Shown in pieces: positions 43,279 through 51,990 of a stretch of 64,000 nucleotides of DNA. The stretch's first letter is position 1. Every line of letters starts with the position of its first letter. Made by a program: the position numbers and the translations under genes. The DNA lies in NCBI RefSeq assembly GCF_036002945.1, contig NZ_CP108529.1, positions 2,666,001 to 2,730,000 of the forward strand, read 5' to 3'. The DNA is from Streptomyces sp. NBC_01224. GTDB taxonomy: Bacteria; Actinomycetota; Actinomycetes; Streptomycetales; Streptomycetaceae. The notes beneath the pieces were generated by a model. It was given only the letters and a program-made list of their open reading frames with translations, was not told where the DNA came from and did not search any database.

Positions 43279-44790
43279 TTACGCGGCCAGCTTCGCCAGT
43301 GCCGCGTCGATGCGGGCCAGGGTCTTCTCGCGGCCCAGGATCTCCAGGGACTCGAAGAGCGGCAGGCCGATCGTGCGGCCGGTGACCGCGACGCGGACCG
43401 GGGCCTGGGCCTTGCCGAGCTTCAGGCCGTGCTCCTCGCCGGCGGTGAGGATGGCGTTCTTGAGGGCGTCCGCGTTCCACTCGGCGTCGGCCAGCTTGGC
43501 GCGGGCGGTGACGAGCAGGGCGTCGGAGCCCTCCTTCATCGCCTTGGCCCAGGACGCCTCGTCGATGGCCGGCTCGTCGAGGAAGAGGAAGTCGACGTTG
43601 GCCGTGATGTCCGAGAGGACCGTGACCCGGGTCTGGGCATGCGGGGCGATCGCCGCGAACTGCTCCGCGTCGAAGGACTCCGGGGCCCACGGGGCGAACG
43701 GCGCCTTCAGCCAGGGGCCGCACGCCTCGGTGAACGTCTTCACATCCAGCTTGCGGATGTGCTCGGCGTTGATGTGCTCGCACTTCTTCAGGTCGAAACG
43801 CGCCGGGTTGGCGTTGACGTCCTGGATGTCGAACGCGGCCACCATCTCCTCGATGGAGAAGATGTCGCGGTCCTCGGCAATGGACCAGCCCAGCAGGGAG
43901 AGGTAGTTGAGCAGCCCCTCGGGCAGGAAGCCGCGCTCGCGGTAGAGGTTGAGCGAGGCCTGCGGGTCGCGCTTGGACAGCTTCTTGTTGCCCTCGCCCA
44001 TGACGTACGGGAGGTGGCCGAACGCGGGGGTGGCCTTGGCGATGCCCAGCTCGATGAGCGCCTTGTAGAGGGCGATCTGACGCGGGGTGGAGGAGAGCAG
44101 GTCCTCGCCGCGCAGGACGTGGGTGATCTCCATCAGCGCGTCGTCGACCGGGTTGACCAGCGTGTAGAGCGGGGCGCCGTTGGCACGGACGATGCCGTAG
44201 TCCGGCACGTTCTCCGGCTGGAAGGTCAGCTCGCCGCGGACCAGGTCGGTGAAGGTGAGCGCCTCGTCGGGCATCCGGAAGCGGACGATGGAGGTGCGGC
44301 CCTCGGCCTCGTACGCGGCGATCTGCTCGGCCGTGAGGTCGCGGCAGTGGCCGTCGTAGCCGGACGGCCTGCCGGCGGCACGGGCGGCGTCACGGCGGGT
44401 GTCGAGCTCCTCGGTGGTGCAGTAGCAGTGGTACGCGTACCCGCCTGCGAGAAGCTTCTCGGCGACGTCCTTGTAGATGTCCATGCGCTGCGACTGGCGG
44501 TACGGGGCGTGCGGGCCGCCGACCTCGGGGCCCTCGTCCCAGTCGAAGCCGAGCCAGCGCATCGAGTCCAGGAGCTGGTTGTAGGACTCCTCGGAGTCGC
44601 GGGCCGCGTCGGTGTCCTCGATACGGAAGACCAGGGTGCCGCCGTGGTGGCGGGCGAAGGCCCAGTTGAAGAGGGCGGTGCGGACCAGGCCCACATGGGG
44701 GTTGCCGGTCGGGGAGGGACAGAAACGTACGCGGGGGGGTACCCCCTGGTCGAGCGGAGCCGAGAGCTTGGGGGAGGGTGCGTTAACCAC
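43279..44790 (-). CDS. gltX: Glutamyl-tRNA synthetase
   Basis: A 503-aa class I synthetase, starting at GTG 44790. The HIGH motif is HVGL within [18 protein letters not shown], and the KMSKS motif is KLSKRD. Cysteines in CYCTTEEL and GHCRDL may bind zinc. As in other actinobacteria without GlnRS, it probably charges both tRNA-Glu and tRNA-Gln, with GatCAB correcting the latter. The start overlaps the FAH-family stop by 8 nt, so the two genes are coupled. The tRNA-Glu/Gln cluster is 6 kb away. Confidence 0.95.
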   Translation of the reverse strand: MVNAPSPKLSAPLDQGVPPRVRFCPSPTGNPHVGLVRTALFNWAFARHHGGTLVFRIEDTDAARDSEESYNQLLDSMRWLGFDWDEGPEVGGPHAPYRQSQRMDIYKDVAEKLLAGGYAYHCYCTTEELDTRRDAARAAGRPSGYDGHCRDLTAEQIAAYEAEGRTSIVRFRMPDEALTFTDLVRGELTFQPENVPDYGIVRANGAPLYTLVNPVDDALMEITHVLRGEDLLSSTPRQIALYKALIELGIAKATPAFGHLPYVMGEGNKKLSKRDPQASLNLYRERGFLPEGLLNYLSLLGWSIAEDRDIFSIEEMVAAFDIQDVNANPARFDLKKCEHINAEHIRKLDVKTFTEACGPWLKAPFAPWAPESFDAEQFAAIAPHAQTRVTVLSDITANVDFLFLDEPAIDEASWAKAMKEGSDALLVTARAKLADAEWNADALKNAILTAGEEHGLKLGKAQAPVRVAVTGRTIGLPLFESLEILGREKTLARIDAALAKLAA

Positions 44791-45559
44791 GCTTGATCAC
44801 CTTGTTGGTGAGAGTGCCGATGCCTTCGATGGTGACGGCGACCTCGTCGCCGACATGGAGGGGTCCGACCCCTGCGGGAGTGCCGGTGAGGATCACATCG
44901 CCCGGGAGCAGCGTCATGGCTTCCGTGATGTGGACGACCAGATCCTCGATCGAGCGGATCATGTCGCTCGTACGGCCCAGTTGGCGTTGCTCGCCGTTGA
45001 CCGTGGCCTGAATGGTCAGGTCGCTGGGGTCGAGGTCGGTCTCCACCCAGGGGCCGAGCGGGCAGGACGTGTCGAAGCCCTTGGCCCGGGCCCACTGCTT
45101 CTCACGCTTCTGGGCATCGCGGGCGGTGACGTCATTGGCGCAGGTGTAGCCGAAGATGACGTCCTTCACGCGCTCACGCGGCACTTCGCGGCACATGCGG
45201 CCGATGACCACGGCCAGTTCGGCCTCGTGGTGGAGTTCGTTGGAGAAGGAGGGGTACTCGATGGCGTCGCCGGAGCCGATCACCGAGGTGGTGGGCTTGA
45301 AGAAGGCGACGGGGACGTCCGGTACCTCGTTGCCGAGTTCCGCGGCGTGCTCCGCGTAGTTGCGGCCGATGGCCACGACCTTGTTGGGGAGCACGGGCGG
45401 CAGGAGGCGGACCTTGCTCAGCGGGACCTTGGTGCCGGAGAGCTCGAACTCGGCGTACGGGATGCCTTTGATGATGTCGAGGACGAGACCATCGGGCCCC
45501 TCGCCCTCGACGGCGCCGAAGGCGACATTGCCGTCGATGGAGAACCTGGCGATGCGCAC
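44783..45559 (-). CDS. Fumarylacetoacetate hydrolase-family protein
   Basis: A 258-aa protein starting at GTG 45559. FAH-family features are [13 protein letters not shown]-type metal ligands in [26 protein letters not shown] and [16 protein letters not shown]. The family includes acylpyruvases, oxaloacetate decarboxylases and 2-hydroxyhepta-dienedioate isomerases. The short single-domain form here is most like acylpyruvase or oxaloacetate decarboxylase. It precedes gltX with an 8-nt overlap, a pairing common in Streptomyces. Confidence 0.9.
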   Translation of the reverse strand: MRIARFSIDGNVAFGAVEGEGPDGLVLDIIKGIPYAEFELSGTKVPLSKVRLLPPVLPNKVVAIGRNYAEHAAELGNEVPDVPVAFFKPTTSVIGSGDAIEYPSFSNELHHEAELAVVIGRMCREVPRERVKDVIFGYTCANDVTARDAQKREKQWARAKGFDTSCPLGPWVETDLDPSDLTIQATVNGEQRQLGRTSDMIRSIEDLVVHITEAMTLLPGDVILTGTPAGVGPLHVGDEVAVTIEGIGTLTNKVIKRG

Positions 45560-45640
45560 GGGATGCTGTCGCCCCTCACTTGCTGGCTGGCTGAAGACTG
45601 ACGCTCCAGGCTAACGCGGGTGAGGGGGGACAACCGCGCA

Positions 45641-45835
45641 TTACTCCGCTGCTGCGGCCGGGGTCGTGACCGGGGCATCCATGAGGATGGTGCGGCGGGG
45701 GTTGGCCGTCTGGGTGGGCAGCTCGACGGCGCGCTCCGGCAGTTCCGGCGTCTGCAGCTCGTCGGCGTCCTTGAGGTGCGCCAGCGTGGTGCGCCGGGGG
45801 TTGGCAATGTTGCGGAACATCATCGTCGTCTTCAT
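45641..45835 (-). CDS. 64-aa peptide with two ANPRRT motifs, function unknown
   Basis: A 64-aa ORF (MKTTMMFRNIANPRRTTLAH..., TAA stop at 45641). The hexamer ANPRRT occurs twice, at residues 11-16 and 44-49, followed by TL and IL respectively, separated by an acidic, Pro/Leu-rich linker. No signal peptide, cysteine or membrane segment is seen. The ribosome binding site is weak (AGGGT about 11 nt upstream). I recall similar short peptides at this place in other Streptomyces, next to conservon 1, which supports a real gene. No modifying enzyme is nearby, so a RiPP precursor is only one possibility. Confidence 0.65.
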   Translation of the reverse strand: MKTTMMFRNIANPRRTTLAHLKDADELQTPELPERAVELPTQTANPRRTILMDAPVTTPAAAAE

Positions 45836-46414
45836 CTGCCGTTCGGACCCTGTCGGTACGGGCGCCGCTCGGAGGGGCGCCGGTTGTCGGATTTGCCATC
45901 CCTGTAAAGCGTCAGGCTAAACATCCAATTCCCTTCGGGAGCCCGGATGAGACGGCGATCATCATGTGAGTTTCCTCACGATCACCTCGACAATTACCTC
46001 AATTCGGGCGGCCGATCACTCCGACAGAAACGGACATTACGCTACTGAATGATCCATTCCGCTCCTGATCATGTCGACTAGGACACCCTTCACCCTCCGT
46101 CGATTCGCCCTTGATCGTCCACTTTGCCCACGAACACGCTCCACGGCTTGTCACTCAGCCATCACAACGCGTCACCCAAGTCACAGCCCGGCACGGGGCC
46201 CTTGTTGGAGATCCGGCACTGTGCTGGAATTCCACGCACCGCCGCGGGTTTCAGGCCGGCGCGCAGGGGCGCAACGCAGCGCCGAGTGGCGGCGGGAAGG
46301 GGAAGAGCGCCGGTCACTCACGACCATCAGGGGGCGGACACGACGCCCCACGACGCCGACACCGTTCCACCCGCTTCGCGCGGAGGGACGCCTGGTCCAG
46401 AGGTTGCGACGCTA
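45836..46414. promoter_or_regulatory. Region between the 64-aa gene and conservon 1
   Basis: 579 bp, divergent, with no convincing gene. GTGCTGGAATTC (46221-46232), followed by C-ACG, is shared with the region upstream of the second conservon (51902-51913, followed by G-ACG). The left part (about 45905-46100) is less GC-rich than its surroundings and is the likely promoter area. Confidence 0.45.
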
Positions 46415-49400
46415 GTGCAGGGACGTTTCAAGAGGGATGGCAGCGCGGCGGCGGAACAGGAGCCGCACGGCGGGACCGACCGCGGTTCCTCGCCCCAGCA
46501 CGCCCAGAACCCCGGACCGGCCTCGGCCGGCGACAGCGGTGACCGCGACCGGCGCCCCGGTGCCACGGTGAGCAGCGGCACCGATCCGATCTCGTCGCTC
46601 AAGCCCCGGGGCCCCGTCAGCACGGGCTCACGAGTGGCTCTTCGCAACTGGCGGATCAGCACGCGTCTGGTCTCCCTGCTCGCCCTCCCCGTGGTCGCCG
46701 CGACCACGCTGGGCGGACTGCGGATCAACGACTCCATGAACGACATCCAGCAGCTGGATCACATGCAGCTGCTGACCAAGATGACCAAGCAGGCGACCAC
46801 ACTCGCCCAGGCGCTCCAGGCGGAGCGCGACAGCTCGGCCGGTCCGCTGTCCAATCCCGGGGTGAAGGCCGACGACTTCAAGGTCACCGAGCCCCGCAAG
46901 AAGACCGACCGGGCGAAGACGGCTTTCCTGGACGCGACGGACGCGATCGGCGACCCCTCGGGCGACGAGGCCCTTGAGGGCATCTACGCGAGCGTCCAGC
47001 AGATCGCCAGCCAGCTGACCTCGATCCGCGAGATCCGCAAGACGGCGTACGCCAAGGGCTCCCCGAGTCTCCAGACCGTCGACCAGTACAGCCAGCTGAT
47101 CACCTCGCTGCTGAGCCTCTCGCAGGACATGGCGCAGGCGACCAGCAACTCGGAGATGATCAAGCGGACCCGGGCGCTGGCGGCCTTCTCCTCCGCCAAG
47201 GAGTACGCCTCGGTCCAGCGGGCGGTCATCGCCGCGGCGCTGCCCGGCGGCAACGACAAGCAGCCGCACCTCGACCGGAACGACCAGCAGTTCGGCCGCG
47301 CCGCACTGCGCAAGGAAGACTCTGCGCTCCGCTCCTTCAAGGCGGTCTACGAGGCGACCGGCAACAACGCCGAAGAGCTGATCGCCACGCTGCAGGAGGG
47401 CAACCCGGAGATCAAGGCCTCCGAGACCTACGCGAAGAAGGTCCTGGACAGCCCCTCGGGCATGGACGACATGCCTCGGCGTTCCTACCTGGACTGGTAC
47501 GACCAGAGCTCCACCAAGATCCAGGCCATGAAGACCATCGAGGAGACCCTCCTCAGCGACATGGAGGGCAAGGCCCGCGAGCTCCGCGACCAGTCGAAGC
47601 GTGAAGCGATCATCAGCGGTGCGCTCATCCTGCTGGTGCTCGGCGTCTCGCTGGTCGGCGCCTTCGTCGTCGCCCGGTCGATGATCCGCTCGCTGCGGCG
47701 ACTGCAGGACACAGCTACGCGCGTCGCCCAGGACCGGCTGCCCGAGCTCGTCAAGCAGCTCTCCGAGGCCGACCCGCAGGACGTCGACACCTCGGTCGAG
47801 TCGGTCGGTGTGCACTCCCGGGACGAGATCGGCAAGGTTGCCGCGGCCTTCGACGACGTGCACCGCGAGGCCGTCCGTCTCGCCGCCGAGCAGGCCCTCC
47901 TGCGGGGCAACGTCAACGCGATGTTCACCAACCTCTCGCGCCGCAGCCAGGGCCTCATCCAGCGTCAGCTCTCGCTCATCTCCGAACTGGAGTCGCGCGA
48001 GGCCGACCCGGACCAGCTGTCCTCGCTCTTCAAGCTCGACCACCTCGCGACCCGTATGCGCCGTAACGGCGAGAACCTCCTCGTTCTCGCGGGCGAGGAG
48101 CCGGGCCGCCGGTGGACCCGCCCCGTCCCGCTGGTCGACGTGCTCCGTGCCGCCGCCTCCGAGGTGGAGCAGTACGAGCGCATCGAACTGGCCGCGGTGC
48201 CCGCCACCGAGGTCGCGGGCCGCGTCGTCAATGACCTCGTGCACCTGCTCGCCGAGCTGCTGGAGAACGCCACGTCGTTCTCCTCGCCGCAGACGAAGGT
48301 CCGGGTCACCGGTCACGCGCTGCCCGACGGGCGGGTGCTGGTCGAGATCCACGACACCGGCATCGGCCTCTCCCCCGAGGACCTCGCGGCGATCAACGAG
48401 CGGCTCGCCTCGCCGCCCACCGTGGACGTCTCGGTCTCCCGCCGCATGGGTCTGTTCGTGGTCGGCCGGCTGTCCCTGCGTCACGGCATCCGGATCCAGT
48501 TGCGGCCCTCTGACTCCGGTGGTACGACCGCGCTGGTCATGCTCCCCGTCGATGTCGCGCACGGCGGCAAGCAGCCGGCCCCCAAGCCGGGACCGGGGCA
48601 GCAGCCCTCCGCCCCCGGCGGTCTGCTCGGCGGTGGCAGCGGTACGGGCGCGGGCAACGGCTCCCGTCCCGGCCTCGGAGGCGCACCGTCGGCCCCGGCC
48701 GGCCGGCTCGCCGCGGGCCCGGGTGCCGCGCGCGGTCAGGTCGGTGCGGGCTCCGGTCCGCGTGCCGCGCTGCCCTCGCGTGACGGCGGCCCCCGCCAGC
48801 CGCAGAACCAGCAGGGTCAGCCGGGTCAGCAGAACGCCGGCTTCCAGTCCGCCGGGCTGTCCAACACCGGCCCGCAGGACACCTCGCGCCAGGAGCCGCA
48901 GCGTCAGGGCGGCGGCCTCGCCGGTGCCTTCGGCAATGGTGCCCGGCCCGGCGCCCGCGGCCAGGGCGACGGAACGGGCCGTACGGACTCGTCCCAGCCC
49001 GACATGTTCGGCTCCAGCCGCCAGGACCGTGGCGACCAGCAGGGCCGGTCGAACGGCCCGAGCCCGTGGCAGAACGCGGGTGGCCAGGGCGGCTTCCAGC
49101 AGCCCGGCGGCCCGGTCGACCCCGGTCGTCAGCTGCCCCCGGTCGGCGGTCCGCGTGCCGAGCTGCCCGGTGGCAACCCGCAGCCGCAGCGCCCGCAGAC
49201 CACCAGCTGGGGCGCCGAGGAGCCGTCCGCGCCGCGCCGTGCTCCGCTGGACGCCCCGCGCGGCCACGAGGAGCCCGAGTCCACCGGCCGGTTCCAGCGG
49301 CCGATGAGCCCGCCGCTCACCCCGCGGCCACCCATGGACGACCGGCAGGGCCCCGGCTCCACCGCCGAGTTCGCCCGCCCGGACTTCTCGGCCCCGGCCC

Positions 49401-50116
49401 CGCAGGCTCAGTCTCCGCAGGACCCGGCCGGCACCGCGCAGTTCGCCCGCCCCGACTTCGGACAGCCGCAGCCCGCTCGGGCGCAGGACCAGGGCCTGCC
49501 GGCACCGCGTCAGCGCGGCCGGGACAACGGGGACTTCGGTGCCCCGCGTCCGCCCGCCGCGCCCAATGGTGACGCGCAGTACCGCCCGGTCCTGCCGCCG
49601 CAGCCGCAGCCCGAGGCGCTGCCTCCGGCCGGGCCCGGGGACGGTCGTACGCCGCTGTACGACACCCTGGAGACGAACTGGTTCCACGGCCCGCAGCAGA
49701 GCGGCCAGCAGCCGCCGGCCGAGCCGCAGGCGCCCGCTTTCCCGCAGCAGCCGGCCCAGGAGCGCCCCGCTCCCGCCGAGCCGCGCCGCGGCGGAGGCGA
49801 CACGGGCGCCACCACAAGCTCCTGGCGCCCCTCGCCGAACGACGAACTCGTACGGCAGGCGGAGCGGGCCAAGAAGCCCGCAGCAGGCGGAGTGACCACC
49901 TCCGGACTGCCTCGCCGGGTACCCCGCGCCAATCTGGTGCCGGGCACCGCCCAGCAGCAGAACCATCAATCCGGTCCTCAGGTGTCGCGTGCGCCCGATG
50001 ATGTGCGCGGGCGGTTGACCAATCTCCGCCGGGGCATCCAGCAGGGACGGCAGGCCAACAACGGCCAGTCGACCGGAAGTTTTCCCCTCGGCCCCACTCA
50101 CCAGCAGGAGCGTTAG
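46415..50116 (+). CDS. cvnA1: Conservon histidine-kinase-like sensor CvnA (first conservon)
   Basis: A 1233-aa membrane sensor. The GTG at 46415 (MQGRFKRDGSAAAE) is chosen; the frame is open 97 codons further. An N-terminal hydrophilic region precedes the first membrane helix (LVSLLALPVVAATTLGGL), a large extracytoplasmic nitrate/four-helix-type sensing part, the second helix (ISGALILLVLGVSLVGAFVV), a HAMP-like linker and an ATPase domain with N box LLAELLENATSFSSP and G1 IHDTGIGLSPEDL. A ~550-residue Gly/Pro/Gln-rich disordered tail follows. The phosphoacceptor histidine region is atypical. It heads cvnB-C-D and acts as the membrane platform of a G-protein-coupled-like complex. Confidence 0.9.
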   Translation: MQGRFKRDGSAAAEQEPHGGTDRGSSPQHAQNPGPASAGDSGDRDRRPGATVSSGTDPISSLKPRGPVSTGSRVALRNWRISTRLVSLLALPVVAATTLGGLRINDSMNDIQQLDHMQLLTKMTKQATTLAQALQAERDSSAGPLSNPGVKADDFKVTEPRKKTDRAKTAFLDATDAIGDPSGDEALEGIYASVQQIASQLTSIREIRKTAYAKGSPSLQTVDQYSQLITSLLSLSQDMAQATSNSEMIKRTRALAAFSSAKEYASVQRAVIAAALPGGNDKQPHLDRNDQQFGRAALRKEDSALRSFKAVYEATGNNAEELIATLQEGNPEIKASETYAKKVLDSPSGMDDMPRRSYLDWYDQSSTKIQAMKTIEETLLSDMEGKARELRDQSKREAIISGALILLVLGVSLVGAFVVARSMIRSLRRLQDTATRVAQDRLPELVKQLSEADPQDVDTSVESVGVHSRDEIGKVAAAFDDVHREAVRLAAEQALLRGNVNAMFTNLSRRSQGLIQRQLSLISELESREADPDQLSSLFKLDHLATRMRRNGENLLVLAGEEPGRRWTRPVPLVDVLRAAASEVEQYERIELAAVPATEVAGRVVNDLVHLLAELLENATSFSSPQTKVRVTGHALPDGRVLVEIHDTGIGLSPEDLAAINERLASPPTVDVSVSRRMGLFVVGRLSLRHGIRIQLRPSDSGGTTALVMLPVDVAHGGKQPAPKPGPGQQPSAPGGLLGGGSGTGAGNGSRPGLGGAPSAPAGRLAAGPGAARGQVGAGSGPRAALPSRDGGPRQPQNQQGQPGQQNAGFQSAGLSNTGPQDTSRQEPQRQGGGLAGAFGNGARPGARGQGDGTGRTDSSQPDMFGSSRQDRGDQQGRSNGPSPWQNAGGQGGFQQPGGPVDPGRQLPPVGGPRAELPGGNPQPQRPQTTSWGAEEPSAPRRAPLDAPRGHEEPESTGRFQRPMSPPLTPRPPMDDRQGPGSTAEFARPDFSAPAPQAQSPQDPAGTAQFARPDFGQPQPARAQDQGLPAPRQRGRDNGDFGAPRPPAAPNGDAQYRPVLPPQPQPEALPPAGPGDGRTPLYDTLETNWFHGPQQSGQQPPAEPQAPAFPQQPAQERPAPAEPRRGGGDTGATTSSWRPSPNDELVRQAERAKKPAAGGVTTSGLPRRVPRANLVPGTAQQQNHQSGPQVSRAPDDVRGRLTNLRRGIQQGRQANNGQSTGSFPLGPTHQQER

Positions 50117-50539
50117 TTGAGCCCGATGAGTCAGGCCGCGCAGAATCTGAACTGGTTGATCACCAACTTCGTGGACAACACCCCCGGGGTGTCGCACACG
50201 GTGGTGGTCTCCGCCGACGGACTCCTGCTGGCCATGTCCGAAGGTTTCCCGCGCGACCGCGCGGACCAGCTGGCGGCTGTCGCCTCCGGTCTGACCTCGC
50301 TGACCGCGGGCGCCTCCCGGATCTTCGAAGGCGGCGCCGTCAGCCAGACCGTGGTGGAGATGGAACGCGGGTTCCTCTTCCTGATGTCCATTTCGGACGG
50401 CTCCTCGCTGGCCGTGCTCGCCCACCCGGACGCCGACATCGGTCTGGTCGGGTACGAAATGGCTCTCCTGGTCGACCGTGCGGGCACCGTCCTCACCCCG
50501 GACCTCCGCGCCGAGCTCCAAGGCAGCCTGCTCCACTAG
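50117..50539 (+). CDS. cvnB1: Roadblock/LC7 protein CvnB (first conservon)
   Basis: A 140-aa Roadblock/LC7-domain protein. TTG 50117 is taken as the start because AGGAG lies 6 nt upstream and the paralogue at 55196 has GTG at the same place. The internal ATG at 50126 is the alternative. Core features are LITNFVDNTPGVSHTVVVSA, DGLLLAMSEGFPRDRADQLA and VVEMERGFLFLMSISDGSSL. It is thought to bridge the sensor and the GTPase in the conservon complex. It follows the cvnA stop immediately. Confidence 0.92.
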   Translation: MSPMSQAAQNLNWLITNFVDNTPGVSHTVVVSADGLLLAMSEGFPRDRADQLAAVASGLTSLTAGASRIFEGGAVSQTVVEMERGFLFLMSISDGSSLAVLAHPDADIGLVGYEMALLVDRAGTVLTPDLRAELQGSLLH

Positions 50540-50673
50540 GCGGCCATGGATCGATGACAGACTCGATTGCCCCAGGTAAACGCCCTCATCCCCAGCCCGT
50601 TCGGCCGCTTAGAGCCCCCCACCGGCCCCTTCAGACGGCAGGCCGACCCCTTGCTGTCACGCCCGGAGGATTC

Positions 50674-51081
50674 ATGACCCCGCCACCCGCCTCACCCGAT
50701 CCGTACGGCGCACTGCACCACGCGTCGTACGACGGTGAAGGCGACCAGCCGCTGGTCCGTCCGTATGCCATGACCGGCGGCCGGACCCGGCCGCGCTACC
50801 AACTCGCGATCGAGGCGCTGGTCTCCACCACGGCCGACCCCGCGCATCTGGGGACGCTGCTCCCCGAGCACCAGCGGATCTGCCACCTCTGCCGTGAGGT
50901 CAAGTCGGTGGCCGAGGTCTCGGCGCTGCTGTCGATGCCGCTCGGTGTGGCCCGGATTCTTGTCGCGGACCTGGCGGAAGCCGGCATGGTGGCCATCCAC
51001 CAGCCGGGCAATGGAGAGGCCGGCGGCGCGCCGGATGTGACGCTGCTCGAAAGGGTGCTCAGTGGACTTCGCAAGCTCTAG
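50674..51081 (+). CDS. cvnC1: DUF742 protein CvnC (first conservon)
   Basis: A 135-aa protein; the ATG at 50674 is chosen because GGAGGA lies just upstream, although the frame is open to 50554. The DUF742 domain has LVRPYAMTGGRTRPRYQLAI, LPEHQRICHLCREVKSVAEV and a winged-helix-like SALLSMPLGVARILVADLAE. The 3' end overlaps cvnD by 20 nt, so the genes are coupled. The family function is thought to be an adaptor for CvnD. Confidence 0.9.
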   Translation: MTPPPASPDPYGALHHASYDGEGDQPLVRPYAMTGGRTRPRYQLAIEALVSTTADPAHLGTLLPEHQRICHLCREVKSVAEVSALLSMPLGVARILVADLAEAGMVAIHQPGNGEAGGAPDVTLLERVLSGLRKL

Positions 51082-51643
51082 CGGCGGTGCGGCCCGCGCC
51101 ACCACCTCGGCGAAGATCGTGGTGGCGGGGGGCTTCGGCGTGGGTAAGACCACGTTCGTCGGTGCCGTTTCGGAGATCAATCCGTTGCGCACGGAAGCCG
51201 TGATGACGTCCGCTTCCGCGGGCATCGACGACCTGACGCACACCGGCGGCAAGACGACGACGACCGTCGCCATGGACTTCGGCCGCATCACCCTGGACCA
51301 GGACCTGATCCTGTACCTCTTCGGTACGCCCGGACAGGACCGCTTCTGGTTCATGTGGGACGACCTGGTCCGCGGCGCCATCGGCGCCGTCGTCCTCGTC
51401 GACACCCGCCGCCTCGCCGACTGCTTCCCCGCCGTCGACTACTTCGAGAACAGCGGACTCCCCTTCGTCATCGCCCTCAACGGCTTCGACGGACACCAGC
51501 CCTACACCCCCGACGAGGTCCGCGAAGCGCTCCAGATCGGACCCGACACCCCGATCATCACGACGGACGCGCGACACCGCGCGGATGCCAAGAGCGGCCT
51601 CATCACGCTCGTGGAACACGCTCTGATGGCTCGGCTGAAGTAG
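51062..51643 (+). CDS. cvnD1: Ras-like GTPase CvnD (first conservon)
   Basis: A 193-aa small GTPase starting at GTG 51062. The P-loop is GGFGVGKTTFVGAVS (about residues 23-37), G3 is LFGTPGQDRFWF, and the G4 region is ALNGFDG in place of NKxD. The GTPase is conserved in length with the paralogue at 56294. A 263-nt tract (51293-51555) is identical to 56525-56787. It is the output of the conservon module. No cvnE P450 follows. Confidence 0.95.
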   Translation: MDFASSSGGAARATTSAKIVVAGGFGVGKTTFVGAVSEINPLRTEAVMTSASAGIDDLTHTGGKTTTTVAMDFGRITLDQDLILYLFGTPGQDRFWFMWDDLVRGAIGAVVLVDTRRLADCFPAVDYFENSGLPFVIALNGFDGHQPYTPDEVREALQIGPDTPIITTDARHRADAKSGLITLVEHALMARLK

Positions 51644-51683
51644 GCACAAGTCTGTATTGATTTAAGGCAGTTACCGTAGTCAA

Positions 51684-51723
51684 ACGGGGGTGGACTGTGT
51701 CCTTTGACACGATCCGCCCCCGT
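51684..51723 (+). terminator. First conservon terminator
   Basis: An imperfect stem with outer arms ACGGGGG (51684-51690) and CCCCCGT (51717-51723) and an inner GTGTC/GACAC pairing lies 40 nt past the cvnD1 stop. Confidence 0.65.
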
Positions 51724-51798
51724 GTTCATAACGTTTCGACAGAGAATTACCCCGCGTTCAGCACCCGATGCATTCGATCGGTACCGCTGTGCTCACAT

Positions 51799-51822
51799 GA
51801 GCCCCGCCTTTTGACGGGGCTC
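51799..51822 (+). terminator. Second hairpin after conservon 1
   Basis: GAGCCCCG (51799-51806) pairs with CGGGGCTC (51815-51822), loop 8 nt, followed by a GCTCTTTA stretch. It is a backup terminator between the conservons. The rest of 51644-51990 is noncoding and includes the second conservon's promoter region. Confidence 0.6.
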
Positions 51823-51990
51823 GCTCTTTATGCCCGTTTTATCTGAGGCCTGGACCACTCGGAATGGCTGGTTCCGACTGTTTGGAACGCGACCGGTCCC
51901 CGTGCTGGAATTCGACGAACTCCCCAGTAGTACGGCCCTGAACAAAAAACGGCACAACGTAGGTGCCGACGCCGAGAGGTTGTTGGTCGA

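Noticed and set aside
44791..45640. T-box leader for gltX or leuC
   Set aside because: gltX overlaps the upstream FAH gene, leaving no room, and no T-box TGG sequence motif is seen in the leuC leader.
46628..50536. A 1302-codon open frame antisense to cvnA1 and a 1173-codon frame antisense to cvnA2 (51793-55314)
   Set aside because: High-GC codon bias leaves antisense frames open. They lack any domain, are Gly/Arg/Leu-rich, and lie over well-supported genes.
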